The notes under the pieces are model-generated. The model had not been told where the DNA came from. It made no database searches and saw only the letters and a list, made by a program, of their open reading frames with translations. A program made the translations under genes and the position numbers. From Solea solea (taxonomy: Eukaryota > Chordata > Actinopteri > Pleuronectiformes > Soleidae): a DNA stretch of 64,000 nt. Positions within the stretch are counted from its first letter, which is position 1. Each line of letters starts with the position of its first letter. Positions 23,701-36,294 of the stretch are shown here, piece by piece. The stretch is from assembly GCF_958295425.1 (NCBI RefSeq), contig NC_081144.1, positions 6,363,186-6,427,185 on the forward strand, written 5' to 3'.

Positions 23701-26700
23701 ATACAAAAGTGTGACTGGTTCTCTCAACCATATATACTATACCATCCCTCCCCGCCTCCCCATCCACTCAAACCGTCAAACCGTGGCATTTGGCATTAGT
23801 GTGTGGTCTCCTCTGTTAACTTATGCCGCCGGTGCCACTGATTCTTGAAATAGCCTTCACATCATAAACATCTTCAGGCATATCGTGGCACTCAGGGAGG
23901 CTCATTGTATCCAGTCACTCAGAGCATTCATCCGTGCTCCGTCACTGAAGACTTAAGTGGCGAAAAATGACGTCGGTGCCTAAAATCTTTTTTTTCTTTT
24001 TTTGGTCAGCCTGATCCCGTTTACCTGAACTCAGACCCCTTTTTTTCCAGACTTGCAGATGAGTGAATATCACTGCACCAGCTGAGGAGAAGTCCCATGC
24101 TAAATATAACTGGGGGAGAGCTGGGGGCCAGTGGGGACGAGTGGTGTTGTTGCCTTTGCTTTGCTGGAGCAGTATGGCCGACACTCTATATTCAGAACAA
24201 GCTATCTGTCATGTCTGAGTGTATCTCTTTATCCAGGGTTTGACATCTCAGCTCGCTTTTGCCCTCTATGGGCTGCTGCCTGCTGTTTGCCTGTCAGCTG
24301 TCCTGATGATTTTATTGTTCCCAGCCAGCCTTTCACTGGGATTACTGCCACCTTGTGGCGGGAAACGGAAGTAATGCCAGCCCCCTTATCCCCACGTCAT
24401 TTCCCCCCCACCTCGCCCTCTCTCACTCCCTCACTCTCCTGTTCTGTTTCTCTCTTTATTTTAGTCAAACAGGCAAGCCTTTCTCTCAGAGAAACAGTGT
24501 GTGGTGAATCCCCTACAGCAAACGCCCTCTATCTTTCTGAAATTAATCCAGTCTTTCACCTTTTACTGCTCTGCTGTAAATAGCTAGAATATTATTACCA
24601 CTTCATTTTCCCTCTGTGCTTTATTCATGCGTTTCGTGTGTTTGTCGGCGTGAATGGCTGCGTTTGATGAGCGCACAGAATAGGTGTTTGGGGCTGAGAA
24701 TGGACACAACTGATGTGCTTTTGCCTGGTAATCCGGATTAACGTGCATTGAAAGCACCCATCTCCCTCTCCCAAGAGGGCGGTGGGGGTGGCGATTGGCA
24801 GCGGTGGGGAGAGGGATGCCGGGTGCGGGGATTGAAAGGGGGTGGCATTTGTTCCCAGCTGCAGCCTAGTGCCTTTGATAGCGCCCAACCCCCCCCCCCC
24901 CTTTTTGGATCAGCAGCCCGGACTGGTCAGCAGCCACTGATTGTCAGACACTGTCGTCACCACATCAGTCATCACACTGCCGCCACATCGCTATCAGCGG
25001 GAAAAGCACCCTAACTGTTCGTCATCGTGCTATTTGCATAAATGCACTGATCTGTGCCGGTGAAGCCCGGTCCAGGTGCAGCCATTAGTTCCCTCGCAGT
25101 CCAAGCATGTCAGCAGCACGCCTCATCGAGCACTTAATCCCACAGAGACAACGCAGAAGACACCACGCACTGTCTGCTGCTGTGTTTTTAATTTGCATTG
25201 ATCGTCTGCACACAGCTCCCTGAGGTGTGTGTGAGATGATTTTCAGTTTCTGCCACATGAACACGACACTCTTCACGCACAGTAAACGGTCAGTGACACG
25301 TGAGTGTGAGCGGGCAACGGACGCGAGCGTGATTTCTTTCGTCTTCATGCAGGTGTAAAGTACATGTTGCACACATGCTTAAGTGTGTGTGACAGACTGA
25401 CAGGGCCGAGTAGAGTTCTCACCAGCGTCAGGTTTCTCCGGTGCCTGCCGGCTGTGTGAGTCCCTTAACCCTACTGCCTGAGGCCACAGCGTCTCCAGCC
25501 CTCTGACAGAATAACAATCTGCCCTCTCGCCCCCTCCAGAACCCCCAGACTCCTCCCAGACCACAAGTACACAGGCTGGCTTACTCCTCAGCCCACACCT
25601 GATCTACCACTTCTTGCTTTTTTTTTTTTTTTTTTCGATCTGTCAGTCTGTCCTGTCTGTCTCTCTCCCAATCACGCTCCAGGCACCATCTGTGCTTTCA
25701 ATAGGTCTCATTAATGCAAGTATTGTCCAGAGTGGCTCCCTCTCAGGGTATCTGGTCATTAATGACACATCACATACCACAGAACAATGAAACTGCTGTT
25801 TTTGGCCAGAGGGATTGAATTTGAAACAGTCATAATATGAGTTCCATATTCCCCGAGGGTCCAATGGCAGGCAAACTGATATTATAACAGACAGAAGTAT
25901 ATTGTAGCTGGGGATTATGTTCAGGCGCGTTAATCAATCTGAAAGACTTTGTGCGAGGGAGACAGAAACTGTGTGTTTTGTGCACCATCATGGATCTGAC
26001 AGTGTGCTTATGTGTGTGTGTGTGTGTGTTTTGCAGCGCCAACGCGGTTAGCAGTCGAGATGGCCTGGACACCGAGACGGGCACGGAGTCGCTCCTGAGC
26101 CACCGCAGAGAGCGCGAGAGAGAGCGAGCGCGGAGGAGAGCCCGAGAAACTGAGCGTGAGTTTCATCAGCGAGGAACAGACAGATCTTTATTATACAATT
26201 ATCCTGTCATTTCAGAGGTTATTACATTTCACTGCCTCCAACTGCACAAGTCACTCCCCTGCAAAAGTGCTCACATATTCAAATGCTCATTAGAGCAAAG
26301 AAAGCAAGGGGTGAATCAGTTCACCTGAAAATGTTGCTTGTGTTTCCTGAGTGTGGCTCAGGTTCATGGTCAGAGGCTGTTTTTGACGTTGTCGCACTTG
26401 ATACTCGTATGATGATTTCAGATGTCAGAGAACACTGTGTGCCACTTTATTAGGTACACAGGACATCTAATATAGTGAATGGGAGTGGCATCCAGTCTGC
26501 TGATGATGTAGTGTGATATCTCTTGTATGTGTTTTTTTACATACCTTGGTTGCAATGAGTGGTTATTTGTATAATTTTGATCCAGTTTGGCTGCAGAACT
26601 AGCACTCACTGGATATGTTCTCTCTTAAAACCCTAGAGTTAAGATCACGGTAGATCAGCAGTTCCTAAAATACTCAGACCGTCCTCTTTGGTACGACCAA

Positions 26701-27045
26701 CCATATCATTTTCACAGTCACTTAAATCACTGTTGTGCTTAAATGATCCTTAGCAGGTTGCTGGCATGTAATTGGCTGATTAGATGTCTGCGTTAGCAGG
26801 CATTTGAGCGGATAGTGGCCGTCGAGCGAGTGTATAAATCCTGCCAGAGATCATCTTCTAGTGCTTTATCCTCCACATGAGGGCCGCAGGGGGCCCTGGT
26901 GCCAACAGCTGACGTAGGGTGACATATAGAGACAAACAATCGTCCACTCTCACACTCAGTGTCACCACAGTCAATTTAGAGTGTCCAATTAGCCTAATTC
27001 ACAAATCTGAATGTTTGTGGGAGGAAACCTGAGAAACCCCCCCCC

Positions 27046-27100
<55 letters not shown>

Positions 27101-30100
27101 GGTATCCAAAGTTTTGGTATTCGACTGAAGCATTTTCTATTTAAACTACTAAGGTTGCTTCAAAAAAGCTGAGTGGCACGTGTCAACTTTAGGATTCCAA
27201 CATGCAATGTTTTCACTGTCCACAACAGAATCAAGTCTGCAGACTCCTCTGCTTAGCAGCCAGCGATTTTTTTGGCAACATTTATGACAGGAAGTCATAA
27301 AGAAGCAGCTTGTGATGCCTGCAGTCTGCTGATGCTTTTACTCACAGCAAAGCCACTTGTCTGTCTTGCCGCCTCTCCTCCTGCTCTTCACAGCAAGTCT
27401 CTGGCTCTTTGTATCCTGAGCTCCAGGCTCATTAACCAAACACTCATTATTTATGTGGTGCAATTAATGTCTCATCGTTACAGGTTGGGGTTTTTCGGGA
27501 GTGCGGCAACTGGGAACTTTACTCTAGGAAAAAACAACAACCGCATAATCACATTGAGTGATTTAATCCCAATCCCTATCTGGGGAATCTTGTGACTGTG
27601 CTTTTGTTTTGACTCGGCTGAGGACGCGTTGTTGCCGCCGGTCACCGCATCAGAACCACAGCTGCCGACTGCCAGCTGCACATCTGTTGCTGTGTGGGTG
27701 ATAGCCTCACGTCTAATGAACTTTGTGCCTGTCTGTCATTCTCCACTGTGTTTACAGAGCTTGATGCAACACAGACACTGACAAACAGATGACAATGTCT
27801 CCCTCACACACACAGACACACACACAGTCTCACCTCACCTCACATATCTCCGCCTGCTATCATGTGAGACGACCTGTTGGTTGATTTCGTGGATCATAAA
27901 TCGAGCCCGCAGTGACCCTGTGAAATGTAATTTCATTTGGCTCCCGGGTTCTGTGACAGTCACGTGGTCTGGATGTAAAAGACGTGTAAAGTAGGAGGCG
28001 GTGGCTCCGCCTCTTCACCTCACTGCCTGCAGCATCAGCAGCAGGAATTCCCCTGTCACCCTATACACACGCTTCAAGTGCTTTCCGTCTCTGCGTGAAC
28101 ACTGGCTGCTTGACAGTGATCAGTTTAAGTGCTGGTAAACACATCTCTTGTTGTTTTCTGCAGCGATTGAGTTTGAATGGATGAATAATGCAGCAGTTGA
28201 ACATTTTAGGAGGGCGAGCTGGTGTAAGACCCCCGAGGGCAGCAGGGTGTTATGGGATATGAGCTGTTTTCAGGTCAACGTGTGGTGTGCGTCTTCAGCT
28301 GTTGTAAGACAAGACTCTAATATTCTGTTATTACTGTACTTTGTAGCACAGAGCATGAAATATTCCCCCCAAAATGGAAAAAAAAAGCTTTTCCACAGGA
28401 TTACCAGCATTATGCTGTTTAGTGCTTGCTGGGATTTTGAGGTTGAGGTCAAAGAAGACACGTGTTAAGCCAAAGCACTTGTGCTTGTGTTAGCGTTTTT
28501 ATCACAAAGCACGTTAAATAAAATGAAAAAAAGAAAACTGCTGAAAGTGTGTGGGCTTTTAATAAACTGATGGTGGTTCACCTGAGGCAGGGAACGGAGA
28601 GGACAGCACGTCATCTCAAATCCCGTATTATCTTCTCAGTTATGGAGAAAATCATCGACTGATTGGTCAGAGACAGATTACCAGTCATTCTATAGCTGTG
28701 CACCATGGGAGGGAGGGACGAGGAGATACTTTCTTCTGACTCTGAGCTCAGTTTCTCTGAGCGTCGGATGAGAGAACACTGTTGTCTTTGGTGAGAGGGA
28801 TTTGTTGTCTTTTCTCAGTTGATGGAATTTCTTTTTTTATATAGCACAGGTGATTTCATTGTTTTACTTAGTTTAATGCAGGTGATTTTTAATTAGGTTT
28901 GTAGAATTTTAAAGGTAATATTATACCATTATGACTTGTTAGCATTTGTATTGTTTATGTCCATTTAATGTGTTTATCGGTTAAAATGATGACATTTGTC
29001 TGTTTATTTGTCTCCTTTTACTGTAAATGTCACAAGATCACAAGTCCTTTGTGTCTATGAAGTGACTTTTGTGTCTTCATCGTCTGCATTTGTGTATATT
29101 GCCTCCATTGTAGATAAGCTGTGAAGTCTGTCAGCAGTCGGCTGGTGGGCAGGGACCATCTGGGGCTTAGGCTGCGTTTTAGGGAAACGATCGGCACAGA
29201 CGTAGCAGAGCACCGAGGCACAGATTTCAGTCTGACTTGTGACCAAGGTTTTTTTTTTTTTTTTTTTTGGTTGTTGTTTTGTTTTGTGTAGCAGTCATTT
29301 CAAAGCGTGGGAGGAAATATGTTTGAGTGAATCCTCTCAGTGGATGTCATGTCTCTCTGCTGGTTGAATGTGTGTGTGCAGTAGCTCAGCTTTCATAAGA
29401 GCACCTTCTGGGGCGGAGCTTACGATGGGAACTACCACATTGCTGGAATGTTTTGCTTGCTCTCGGCGAAAGCGCTGGCTGCCACGCCCTCTTTGCCTCA
29501 TGAGATCTTTCCAGCCGGTTCGCTGCTACCCTGAGACGTCACCACCTCAGTGGCAGTGTACGTATGGAGATGGACGAGACGGTCGCCGTCTTTCCTCTGA
29601 CACAGATTCATGTTTTCTTTGTGAGAAAGTGAAGTCCTGTAGAGCTGTGTAGAGGAAACTGTGGTGAAAATAAATCTCATCTACCTCTCAATCTGCTGTA
29701 CTTGCCGACAGAATCTTAATTGACTCCCTCTGCCTTGTTCTCTTCTGACCCCCATGATAAAGAGCATGACCTTCCGACCGACTCACGGCTGCTCTGTCTT
29801 TTCTTTCTCCAGTCCCTCGCATCAACGGTCACTCTAAATCAGAGCGAACCGCAAGGGATTCGGCCATGGGTTACGACAGCGCCTCAGTAATGAGCAGCGA
29901 GCTGGAGTCCAGCTCCTTTGTCGACAGTGAGGAAGATGAGGATGCAAGCAGGTAACACACTGCTCAGACTGTTAAATCAATAGCTGTTTCTCCAATAAAT
30001 GTCGTTATTCTTTGTGTTTTCCCTGAAAATATGTAACTTTTTCTGGATTGAGGTTTATTTTTCACATTTGCTTGATACATCTTTGCGTTGTGGCTAAACC

Positions 30101-33100
30101 ACCGACATTTCAGGATACAACGACGTTAAATCCCAATTCACGGAAGTGAATCTTTTGAAGCTAAATATCGACACAAGCAACGTTTGCCAGGGCAAAATAA
30201 ATGTGTCTTAGTGTGATACAGTCTGCAGTTTGAATAATAACACTCAAAAATAAAACAAAAGATTAAGAAAAGGCATATTTTCTGCAGATATGTATATACT
30301 TATATTCAAAACATAGTCCATTCACTTCATCTCCTGCTTATTTCTGTGCTCTGTCTTTCTCTCCTGTTTCTTCCTCACCATGTCATCACTCCCCCCCTCG
30401 TCTTCTTCTGTGTTTCAGGCTCAGCAGCTCCACAGAACAGAGCTCCTCTTCGCACCTGATGCGCAGACACAAGCGGAGGAGACGGCGGCACAAGGTGGCC
30501 AAGATAGACCGGGTGAGCGCCTCAAAGACTCGTCGCCGCGAAACTGACGGCGTGCTGACTGATATGGACTTTATGCCACGGGGAATTAACTTGATTTTGC
30601 CCTTCTGCTTTTTCCAGTCGTCATCTTTCAGCAGTATCACAGACTCCACGATGAGCCTCAACATCATCACAGTCACACTGAACATGGGTATATGTTGAAA
30701 GTTGTGTTTTGAATTGCATTTTTAACATACTGTCAATGCATGACTGTTATTTGTTGACAATATAATTGTGCGTCCTGCCTGACAGAGAAGTACAACTTCC
30801 TGGGCATCAGTATTGTCGGTCAGAGTAACGACCGGGGTGATGGAGGCATCTACATCGGCTCCATCATGAAGGGAGGAGCTGTGGCTGCTGACGGCAGAAT
30901 AGAACCCGGAGACATGCTCCTCCAGGTACACAAATGTTTTTTTTTATAGCGTCACAAATTATGATACAGCATCTGCAACACCTCTGCTGCTGCTAGTTTG
31001 CAGTGTGCACACTCACATTTAGTGAGATCACAGTTCTGCACTGAGGGTTTTGTGGCCTGTTACGATCCACTTCCATTACAAGGCTGTAACGTAAATTCTG
31101 CCTCTCCTTTTCCTTCCTGTTGCTGCCTCTCTTTTGATCTCCGTGGCTCCACTCGCTTCAACCACATGATGGCTGATTACAATTTGTTATTGCGCTAACA
31201 CCCATAATATAGGTTTTCACTGCGTATCCCATAGCAAGCCGCTTAGGGTTTGCAGGCGTCTGAGCACTTCAGAGATTAAAGTGTGTGAGCACATTTGAGT
31301 CCTCTGCAGATTTCAGTCACAATGAGCCAGAATTACACAACATAGAAATGGGAAAAGATGAGCTGCTTATATCATGTGTTGTCTGTCGACCAGGTGAATG
31401 ACGTCAACTTTGAAAACATGAGCAATGACGACGCAGTGAGGATTCTACGAGAGATTGTTTCCAAAACTGGGTAAGACCATTCAACTCACTCACTAGCTCC
31501 CTCTACTGACCAGGATTGGACCATAACCTGTTGTATAAGAAGTCCTCTTGCTGTTGCAGTGGCCCTCAGTTATCAAACTAGTGCATATTCTGGTGCAAAA
31601 CTCACAGTATGCTCATATGTCTCATATGTGATTCATACGCTGTGTACGCCTGATCAGCCTTTGAATTTGAATACCACGCTGCCCATATTCTAATGGTTTT
31701 CATGGTGTTGAGTTTACAACACTGAGATGCAGAGTATGACCAAGAAGAGAAGCTTCAGAAGCTGAAAATAAGTCGGAATTTTAAAAATAACAAGGTGAAA
31801 AGCAGGCTTTTCTTTAATGTAAAAAAAAAAAAAAAATGGAAGCAAAGCCTGTTGAGAAAAGTCTGGACTCTAAAATGCAAGCGTGTTTCCATAATTTATC
31901 CAAAATAGGGACTTTTCAGACACTTCCTTTTGACTTGAGGAGCTTTGAGATGAACTGCTTTCTTGCCTTGTTCAGAGCAACAGTGTCTACACTAATCTTC
32001 TACTGTATGAACATACAGATTATCTTGTGGCGTCAACTTGAATTGATTTTGTGTAATTAGGTTTCTATAGACTGAAAACAACAACCTGATCTCTAAGCTG
32101 CACTGATGTCAGTTAGTTTAATATACATTAGAATCATATGCGGCTTATTTAGCAAAAATAAAACACATATTGTATTCTTTATTGCTACTTATTTTCCATT
32201 TTTTTTCTCCAGTCCTATTAGTCTTACTGTTGCCAAATGTTGGGACCCGTCTCCACGGAGCTACTTCACCATCCCTCGCGGTAAGACAAAGCTGTTTTGC
32301 AAAATACCTTCTTCACCAGGTCAAATTGATTTTTATTCCATTTGGAGCAGTGTAACTGATGCCACGTCCTCAGGCTTCAACTGGAAGTTGGTTAAACTGT
32401 ATCATTTTGCAGCTGAACCAGTGAGACCGATTGACCCTGCGGCCTGGATTTCACACACCACCGCCCTGACGGGACCTTATCCACACTACGGTAAAAAAAA
32501 AAGCAACCACCCAACGCCTCGATCGCAAATCCTCGTAACGTCTTTTTTTTACATTTCAAATGTTCCTCGTTTTTCTCAAACTCTTCTGCCCTCACAGAGT
32601 TTGATGACTTGCCTCTGTCTATAAGTAAAACAGACATGGCAACCATTGTCAAGGTGATGCAGTTGCCCGATTCTGGCCTAGAGATCCGAGACAGGATGTG
32701 GTTGAAGATCACGATCGCCAACGCTGTCATCGGTGAGAAAAGATGAATAATGGGTGTGCGCGGGGCATGTGAGGCTTTAAACATAAATCTAAATGTGATT
32801 AAATCTCTAATCTCTGAATCATTTGTTAATACAATAACCAAAAAAGTCTATCCACCAGTATTTTATAGATAGATAGATAGATAGATAGATAGATTAATTT
32901 ACATATTTACAGTATTTTATACAATTAAGAACGGAACTAAGTATGTAAGTATGTCTCTGGTGGTCTAGTGGTTAGGATTCAGCGCTTTCACCGCTGTGGC
33001 CCGGGTTCGATTCCCGGTCAGGGAACATGACGTGTTTAATGTGAAAGTGGAAAGGGAACTTGCCTTGTAACCAGATGGTTGCCAGTTTGAAAGCATGGTA

Positions 33101-36100
33101 CCTGAACCCCATTACTCTATTAGAGGATGGGTTAAATGCAGAGAAGGGATTTCCCTGTTAGTTAATTTTGATATTCTCTGTTCAACACTAGAATATCTCT
33201 GGCTTTTAAACAGGACCATTTCCATTTCATTTAACTGCTGTTCTTCATCCTCATATTTATTTAAATGTGGTATATTGTATATTCTTTTAAACTGATTTAT
33301 GTTTTTAATCTGCTTAAATTCCACAATTTAACCCCTGAGATTGAAACACGGCTACTTTTTAAAGTTGTGTGTTTACTGCATTTTTAAATGTAAAATTCTG
33401 AGCATCTTCTCTGCCCATCTGAGCCGAAGCCTAAATGCCTCTGTGTGTGTTTCTGTGTCAGGTGCTGACGTGGTGGACTGGCTTTACTCCAGAGTAGAAG
33501 GATTCAAGGACCGGAGGGATGCGAGGAAGTACGCGAGCAGTCTGCTGAAACACGGCTACCTGAGACACACCGTTAACAAGATCACCTTCTCCGAACAGTG
33601 CTACTATACCTTTGGGGACCTCTGCCAAAGTACAGCCACTTCTCTCACTGTGTCACTAATGCATCTCTACGTGCACAGCCTTTTTTTTTGTTTGTATGAA
33701 TAGAGCGATTGTACTAAAGCTCACTCTCTCTCTCTCTCTCTGGTTGTGTTTTTTCTCCAATAAGACATGGCATCGCTCAATTTAAACGAGGGATCCAGTG
33801 GCGGAGTTTCTGAGCAGGACACTTTGGCACCGCTGCCTCCCACCAGCAACCCATGGCCCCTGGGCGGGCAGCCATTCCCCTACCCTCCTTTTCCCTCTGC
33901 ACCCCCAAGCTTCCCGCCAGGATACTCAGACCCATGCCACAGTTTCCACAGTGGGAGCGCAGGAAGCCAGCACAGCGAGGGTGAGTAATGAGGAGGAGGA
34001 GAAAGACGGACCTTTCCACCATCAGGTTTTTTTAATTGATTAACGTGATCAGTTGACTTGTTTCTAATCAAACTATTTCATCGTGACATGTGACGTCATG
34101 TACACATCCTGTCTAATTAAGGTCACGCGTGAGAAATCAGTCAGTTTGAGTGGATTAACACCTCATCATTTCTCTCCATCAGTTTCTCCACTGATCTTTT
34201 TGTGTTCAAATGTGATATTGCATTCTGTGGCTGCTGCATGGTTTTTGATACCTGCATTGAGGGAGAGTGGAGATGAAGGTATTTTTTCTTGATTTTTTAC
34301 ATTAGTGGGTGACTGTGATAGCGTGGCGGTACCATAGCTTTGAAACCAGGTAGGCCAGACACTAGGTAATGATCCGTTTCATGTTGCCATCTATCAGTAA
34401 TTGTCATTGTTTTGAGTCATTCATCCAGGCTTATTTACATCTGCAGCCTTTTGGTAGACGAGTGATGACAAAGAATAGTAGTCGTTCTGTTTTGACCAGT
34501 GTCACTGTCGAGTGCCTGCTTGTTTGAATATGTGCATGTGATCATTTCTTTGAGGAGCAGATTGTTCATCAATTGGAAGTTTGTTTTTTTTAGTTGGATG
34601 AGTAGAACAGGAGCAATAACAGCTGCTGTAAGCTACGAGCTGATGGACCAAATGTAGGAGGCTGCATTAGTTAGAGTGGGAAGCACTGGGCTGGGAGGTG
34701 TGTGTAATTCTGTTGTTCCCTCTGTTTCTGCTGGGCAACGGTAGACTGAAGGAGGCGGTAGTCCCAGGACACTGGGGGAACCGGTAAGCCTGCTAACCCC
34801 CTCTCCTCTGCTCTCTCTGTTTGACCATTGATGCTCTCAATTTTTATTCTGTTCCTCCTACTTTTCTTGTCCTCCTCCTATTATGCTGTAGCTTTAAAAG
34901 TTGTTGTTTTTTATGTCCTCCACCCATCCCATGCGTCTGCCTTTGTCTGTTTGTGTCCTGTGTGCGTCTCCTGACAGTCCGTTCTCCCTCTCTGCACCTC
35001 AGGGTGCATGTATTCGTTCTGTGCTGGAAGGTGCATGATGCATTCCCACAGAGAGGGGGCGATCATGCACCACTTTACTCTACTGTACTGTTGGGCTCAC
35101 TGCAGAAGGGGAGGCGTGGAATGTTTGATTTTGCAACAGCGTGTGATACACCTCCATCAGTATGACTCCACCAGTGTGTATTACCAGCACTGAGGCGTAA
35201 CACTGATCTACATTTAAATCAAAACTGAAAATGTGACTGAACTGAACCCTCTTTTAAAAAAAAAAACCAGAAAAAAACCCCATCATTCTGCATTATCCTC
35301 ACCGTGCTGTGTGGCAGTGTCTTTCTGGTGCAGGTGTGTCATGTATTGATCTCTAATCTGTGAATGTTTCAGTATTCGTATGAACATCGGATGATGTCTG
35401 TGGGATTAGCTGCTGCAGGTGGAACTTGGGGAGCAAACGTTTGGAGATAATAATCATGTTTGACTGTAGTTCAATTGCATTAGACAATAACAAGTCACAC
35501 CTTAAACAAAGTAACTTTAATCTGTTTAGTAGCATTAAAAAACAAAACAAAAACCATACAGTGTGACACAGTTCACCAAGTCATTTTGTTCAAAGTGTGA
35601 CCTTCTGCCTTTATGTGAATCAGTAGCAAAGCCAATCAGCTGATTCTGAATCAGCTGTTGCTCATGAGTTGGAGCGGCTGACTGTGTATTCGTGTTTGAG
35701 TGTACTTGTACTGCGGAAGGCCACGCTTACATGTTTCTTTGTTTGTTTTTGTTTTTTGTGTCCCTCTCAACAGGAAGCCGAAGCAGTGGATCCAACCCCA
35801 GTGCAGGCAAAGGTCGACGCTCTTCCCCACTGGAGAAAGGTCACAGGTCCACATGCAGTGAATCGGAGCCCGCCATCCGTGGAGGGCGGCGCGGCGACCG
35901 GTCGGCGAGCCAAATGAGCCACCACAGCCATGCCGTCTCCAGCCACAGTCACACCAGATCAGGTCTCAGTCACAGTCAGTCCCACAGGAGCCACACCGTC
36001 TCACAGAACAGCCACCCGTCCTTCACCTACAGCCACGCCCCGTTCACGCAGCCAGGGCCAGGCTCCTGTGCCCACAGCGAGCGGAGCCACGCCTCCTCCT

Positions 36101-36294
36101 ACGGCCCCCCGGGTTTGCCTCCTCCTTACTGTCTGGCTCGCCTGGCCCCCAAGACCTCATTCAGCAGCAGCACGCCGCCTGGAGCCCCTCCTGGGAGAGA
36201 GTTAGCCGCCGTTCCTCCAGAGCTCACCGCTAGTCGTCAGTCCTTCCAGCATGCAATGGGCAATCCCTGTGAGTTCTTTGTTGACATCATGTGA
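15880..36294 (+). CDS. dvl1: Dishevelled segment polarity protein 1 (DVL1)
   Basis: Fifteen coding exons join in frame to 728 aa (human 695): 15880-16049, 21060-21129, 23350-23471, 26037-26155, 29813-29951, 30419-30512, 30618-30687, 30786-30925, 31394-31470, 32213-32280, 32413-32490, 32598-32732, 33462-33629, 33765-33980, 35774-36294. The DIX domain is about 1-85 ([20 protein letters not shown]). A basic patch [11 protein letters not shown] lies at 222-232. The PDZ domain is about 249-341 ([11 protein letters not shown]). The DEP domain is about 400-485 ([14 protein letters not shown]). A PPPY motif is at 671-674 and the C-terminus is [11 protein letters not shown]. The protein is known to relay Frizzled signals to the Axin complex and to planar polarity effectors. 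The C-terminus and the AURKAIP1/MXRA8 neighbours select DVL1 over DVL2/3. Residues 604-645 form an unusually Ser/His-rich tract. Introns 1-4 are long (2-5 kb) and repeat-bearing. Confidence 0.97.
19405..19600. mobile_element. Teleost repeat with telomere-like core (copy 1)
   Basis: The segment has gtccccataatgcaaatgac, gaggttagggttagggtcag and aatgaatgtaggtcagtgaaatg. This order recurs in reverse complement at 37680-37925. The TTAGGG-like units are part of this interspersed repeat, not an interstitial telomere. Confidence 0.55.
20661..20728 (+). repeat. (ATCT)17 microsatellite in dvl1 intron 1
   Basis: About seventeen near-perfect tetranucleotide units, 330 bp upstream of dvl1 exon 2. Confidence 0.97.
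22190..22590 (-). mobile_element. Dispersed repeat, inverted partner of 9000-9345
   Basis: In dvl1 intron 2, the reverse complement of this segment aligns with 9000-9345 (shared blocks include tactggtgtattaaccatta and tttgacatcttaatcaa). No open reading frame spans it. Confidence 0.65.
22950..23050 (-). mobile_element. LINE/SINE 3'-tail fragment
   Basis: The segment contains ccaaatgtatctctatagag and aacaacccagttaaagtgctgtac, the reverse complement of the fish L2-type 3' tail also seen near 14900-14970. It is short and truncated. Confidence 0.4.
26435..26835. mobile_element. Non-autonomous DNA transposon fragment (CACTTTATTAGGTACA family)
   Basis: The segment starts with gtgccactttattaggtaca, continues with gttcctaaaatactcagacc and tcacagtcacttaaatcact, and ends in ggctgattagatgtctgcgt. 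A second copy in the opposite orientation is at 59045-59420. This terminal motif is very common in teleost genomes. It lies in dvl1 intron 4. Confidence 0.6.
26845..27036 (+). mobile_element. Teleost interspersed repeat fragment
   Basis: The segment carries ctttatcctccacatgaggg, gacatatagagacaaacaat, cactctcacactcagtgtca and gtgggaggaaacctgagaaa, in the order usual for a repeat abundant in fish genomes. A C/CA tract follows directly, as often happens at the tails of such repeats. Confidence 0.5.
27037..27098 (+). repeat. (C)n(CA)n microsatellite
   Basis: Thirteen C bases run into about 24 CA dinucleotides in dvl1 intron 4. Confidence 0.95.
32866..32894 (+). repeat. (GATA)n microsatellite
   Basis: About seven units of GATA lie 60 bp upstream of the intronic tRNA-like gene in dvl1 intron 12. 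Confidence 0.85.
32954..33025 (+). tRNA. tRNA-Glu (anticodon TTC) or near-intact tRNA-derived copy
   Basis: The 72-nt sequence has all tRNA-Glu elements. The A box is tggtctagtggttagg, the anticodon arm is CAGCG-CTTTCAC-CGCTG with anticodon TTC, the T arm and B box are gggttcgattccc, and the discriminator base is A. The acceptor stem pairs fully except for T3-G70 and G7-T66 wobbles. The second anticodon-stem pair is A-T where typical vertebrate copies have G-C, a compensatory change that keeps pairing. It sits on the sense strand inside dvl1 intron 12. No TTTT terminator follows within about 50 nt, and a SINE-like segment starts about 35 bp downstream, so a recent tRNA-pseudogene origin cannot be excluded. 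Confidence 0.85.
33058..33195 (+). mobile_element. tRNA-derived SINE fragment
   Basis: The segment has ttgtaaccagatggttgcca, gtttgaaagc (decayed B box) and ggatgggttaaatgcagaga, motifs of a common teleost SINE, directly downstream of the tRNA-Glu-like gene. Confidence 0.5.

Noticed and set aside
24131..24583. 150-codon plus-strand open frame
   Set aside because: It lies inside dvl1 intron 3, has no recognisable domain and no supportive splice context. Chance open frame.
15880..36294. Assignment to DVL3 or DVL2 instead of DVL1
   Set aside because: The C-terminus [11 protein letters not shown] and the neighbours AURKAIP1 and MXRA8 point to DVL1, although the Ser/His-rich tail recalls DVL2/3.
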